Shown: positions 32,939 to 34,474 of the stretch, in pieces
Layout of the letters: each line of letters starts with the position of its first letter
Numbering within the stretch: the stretch's first letter is position 1
DNA from: Beijerinckiaceae bacterium
Lineage (GTDB): Bacteria > Pseudomonadota > Alphaproteobacteria > Rhizobiales > Beijerinckiaceae
DNA: 34,474 bases
Direction of reading: 5' to 3'
Assembly: GCA_947475995.1 (NCBI GenBank)
Contig: CANJNI010000042.1
Coordinates: 1 to 34,474 of the forward strand
Notes under the pieces: model-generated
Database searches by the model: none
Told to the model about the DNA's origin: nothing
The model's input: only the letters and a program-made list of their open reading frames with translations
Made by a program: the position numbers and the translations under genes

Positions 32939-34126
32939 ATGAGTATCTCCGGCACCGGGGCCGCCTCTGCGGTCCGCTCCCTGTCGCCCGACGCGCCGGG
33001 CGATTTCGGCGCGCGCTACGGCTTGCTGTCGCGCGAGAAAATACAGGTGATGCTGAACCGGGGCATGATCCGCCCCGAGACGGATCTGCTCGACGGGCAG
33101 ATGCAGCCCGCGAGCCTCGACCTGCGTCTTGGCGCAAAGGCCTATCGGGTGCGCGCCAGCTTCCTGCCCGGCCGCGACCGCACGGTCGCACAGCAACTCG
33201 TTGAACTGTCGTCGGACGAGATTTCGCTGGAAGGCGACGGGGCGGTTCTGGAGCGCGGCTGCGTTTACGTCGTGCCGCTGCTCGAAGCTCTGCGCCTTCA
33301 GGACTCCATATCCGGTGTCGCCAATCCGAAAAGCTCGACGGGACGGCTCGATATTTTCACGCGGCTCATCACCGATCAGACGGAAGTGTTTGATCGCGTC
33401 GCCGGCGGATATGAAGGGCCGCTTTATGCGGAAGTGTCGCCTCGCTCGTTCAGCGTGCGGGTTCGCAAAGGCTCTCGCCTCAATCAGTTGCGCTTCCGCC
33501 GCAGGCATTCCCAGCAGTTTCACGTCAATGACTTTGCGCTGTCGGATCGGGATCTTCGCGACATCCACGAAAAGACTGCGATCGTGGATGGCGATCCGCA
33601 ACTGCGCGACGGGCTGATTCTGCGCATCGCCCTTTCGGGCGAATCGCCGGGACCCGTCATCGGCTACCGCGCCCAGAAACATACGGGCGTGATAGATGTC
33701 GATCGCGTCGGGGCTTATCCGGCCTCGGAATTCTGGGACGAGATCAGGGCGCGCAAGGATCGCCGCCTGATTCTCGATCCGGGCGAATTCTACATTCTGG
33801 CCTCGCAGGAGCGTTGCCACATTCCGCCCGATCTCGCCGCCGAGATGGTGGCGATCGATCCGGCCATGGGCGAGTTCCGCGTTCATTATGCCGGTTTCTT
33901 CGATCCGGGTTTCGGCTGGACCAAACAGGGCGTGCCAGGGAGCCGTGCGGTTCTGGAGGTGCGCAGCCACGAAGTGCCCTTCGTGCTCGAACATGAGCAG
34001 ATTATCGGGCGGCTCGTGTTTGAAAAGATGGCCGAGGAGCCTGAGGTTCTCTACGGGCAGACGCCGACCTCGAACTATCAGGGCCAAAGCCTGAAGCTCT
34101 CCAAACATTTCATCATGGGCGAGTGA
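32939..34126 (+). CDS. dcd: 2'-deoxycytidine 5'-triphosphate deaminase-like protein with two Dcd domains
   Basis: A protein of 395 residues, about twice the length of E. coli Dcd. The first half (about 30-200) has PASLDLRLG and the substrate motif NPKSSTGRLDIF, followed by GYEGPLYAEVSPRS with the candidate catalytic Glu. The second half (about 230-380) repeats the fold: LDPGEFYILASQERCHIPPD, FFDPGFGW, and AVLEVRSHEVPFVL, but lacks the SSxxR motif. The enzyme would make dUTP from dCTP on the route to dTTP. Long forms like this are usual in Hyphomicrobiales. The start at 32939 has AGG six bases upstream; the frame extends to 32861. It is divergent from metZ. Confidence 0.85.
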   Translation: MSISGTGAASAVRSLSPDAPGDFGARYGLLSREKIQVMLNRGMIRPETDLLDGQMQPASLDLRLGAKAYRVRASFLPGRDRTVAQQLVELSSDEISLEGDGAVLERGCVYVVPLLEALRLQDSISGVANPKSSTGRLDIFTRLITDQTEVFDRVAGGYEGPLYAEVSPRSFSVRVRKGSRLNQLRFRRRHSQQFHVNDFALSDRDLRDIHEKTAIVDGDPQLRDGLILRIALSGESPGPVIGYRAQKHTGVIDVDRVGAYPASEFWDEIRARKDRRLILDPGEFYILASQERCHIPPDLAAEMVAIDPAMGEFRVHYAGFFDPGFGWTKQGVPGSRAVLEVRSHEVPFVLEHEQIIGRLVFEKMAEEPEVLYGQTPTSNYQGQSLKLSKHFIMGE

Positions 34127-34166
34127 TTCGCCGCCGATGATTCGAGGAATGATTCGCGCATCCCGC

Positions 34167-34195
34167 TTGGATTTTCGAACGCGGGGCTTTATGTT
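34167..34195 (+). promoter_or_regulatory. Promoter of tRNA-Gly
   Basis: TTGGAT (34167-34172) and TATGTT (34190-34195) are 17 bases apart, and the tRNA 5' end lies 11 bases beyond the -10. Confidence 0.6.
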
Positions 34196-34205
34196 GCGGC
34201 TCAGT

Positions 34206-34279
34206 GCGGGCGTAGTTCAATGGTAGAACGGAAGCTTCCCAAGCTTCATACGAGGGTTCGATTCCCTTCGCCCGCTCCA
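34206..34279 (+). tRNA. tRNA-Gly (anticodon CCC)
   Basis: The acceptor stem GCGGGCG pairs with CGCCCGC. The D arm AGTTCAATGGTAGAAC, anticodon arm GAAGC-TTCCCAA-GCTTC and T arm GAGGGTTCGATTCCCTT are all present. The anticodon CCC reads GGG (glycine). The CCA end is encoded. Confidence 0.96.
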
Positions 34280-34352
34280 GCCCCTTTTAGATGCTGACTG
34301 CCGTTGCGCTGCATGCGAACAGATTCGCAATACGCGCTGCATCCCCCAAACG

Positions 34353-34386
34353 AAAACCCCGCCGGCATTTCTGCGGGCGGGGTTTT
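34353..34386. terminator. Bidirectional terminator between the two tRNA genes
   Basis: AAAACCCCGCC (34353-34363) and GGCGGGGTTTT (34376-34386) form an 11-base stem with A4/T4 at its base. It lies only six bases beyond the 3' end of tRNA-fMet and can serve both convergent transcripts. Confidence 0.75.
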
Positions 34387-34392
34387 GATGTT

Positions 34393-34469
<77 letters not shown>

Positions 34470-34474
34470 TCAAG

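Overview
The window (34,474 bases, high GC) reads as a chromosomal stretch of an alphaproteobacterium, most likely of the Hyphomicrobiales (Rhizobiales). The reasons are a CckA-type hybrid kinase gene with a CtrA-type box beside it, a SAM-II riboswitch ahead of metZ, a one-cysteine DksA of the rhizobial kind, the two-domain dCTP-deaminase-like protein next to metZ, and an initiator tRNA with the alphaproteobacterial anticodon arm. I cannot name the genus. Genes are densely packed on both strands and no gene-free stretch exceeds about 240 bases.

Layout. Bases 1-3100: the 3' part of a MoxR-type AAA+ ATPase, an FmdB zinc ribbon, a lipoprotein, a DUF2975 membrane protein with its small XRE regulator behind a promoter that overlaps a palindrome, and a SixA-type phosphatase. 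Bases 3100-8100: rplS with its own promoter and terminator, an inverted repeat pair, a VOC protein, leuC, a small membrane protein, a zincin-like metalloprotease, rsfS, an alpha/beta hydrolase and a small hypothetical protein. Bases 8100-13500: azlCD, cckA, a divergent FliO-like proline-rich membrane protein with a full CtrA box in the shared upstream region, and dksA. Bases 13500-20100: icd, a Prx5-like peroxiredoxin, a DsbD-alpha-like periplasmic protein, YqgE, and a seven-helix PAS-GGDEF-EAL protein whose GGDEF motif is degenerate. Bases 20100-24500: a RimJ-like acetyltransferase, thrC, a secreted helix-hairpin-helix protein followed by two covarying tandem hairpins, and an FAD oxidoreductase fused to a Rieske domain. 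Bases 24500-30900: malate synthase G, an orphan ABC solute-binding protein beside a Rieske aromatic-ring oxygenase, argE and apaG. Bases 30900-34474: a GNAT protein, metZ under a SAM-II riboswitch/attenuator, the dCTP-deaminase-like gene, tRNA-Gly(CCC) and tRNA-fMet.

Most of the window is core metabolism and information processing (leucine, threonine, methionine and arginine synthesis; TCA and glyoxylate enzymes; ribosome function; cell-cycle signalling). The more accessory parts are the DUF2975/XRE module, the Rieske oxygenase with its solute-binding protein, and the FAD-Rieske fusion. I found no insertion sequence, prophage, CRISPR array or obvious defence island. The most informative non-coding element is the metZ leader: promoter, SAM-II aptamer, a possible antiterminator strand and an intrinsic terminator can all be read in order.
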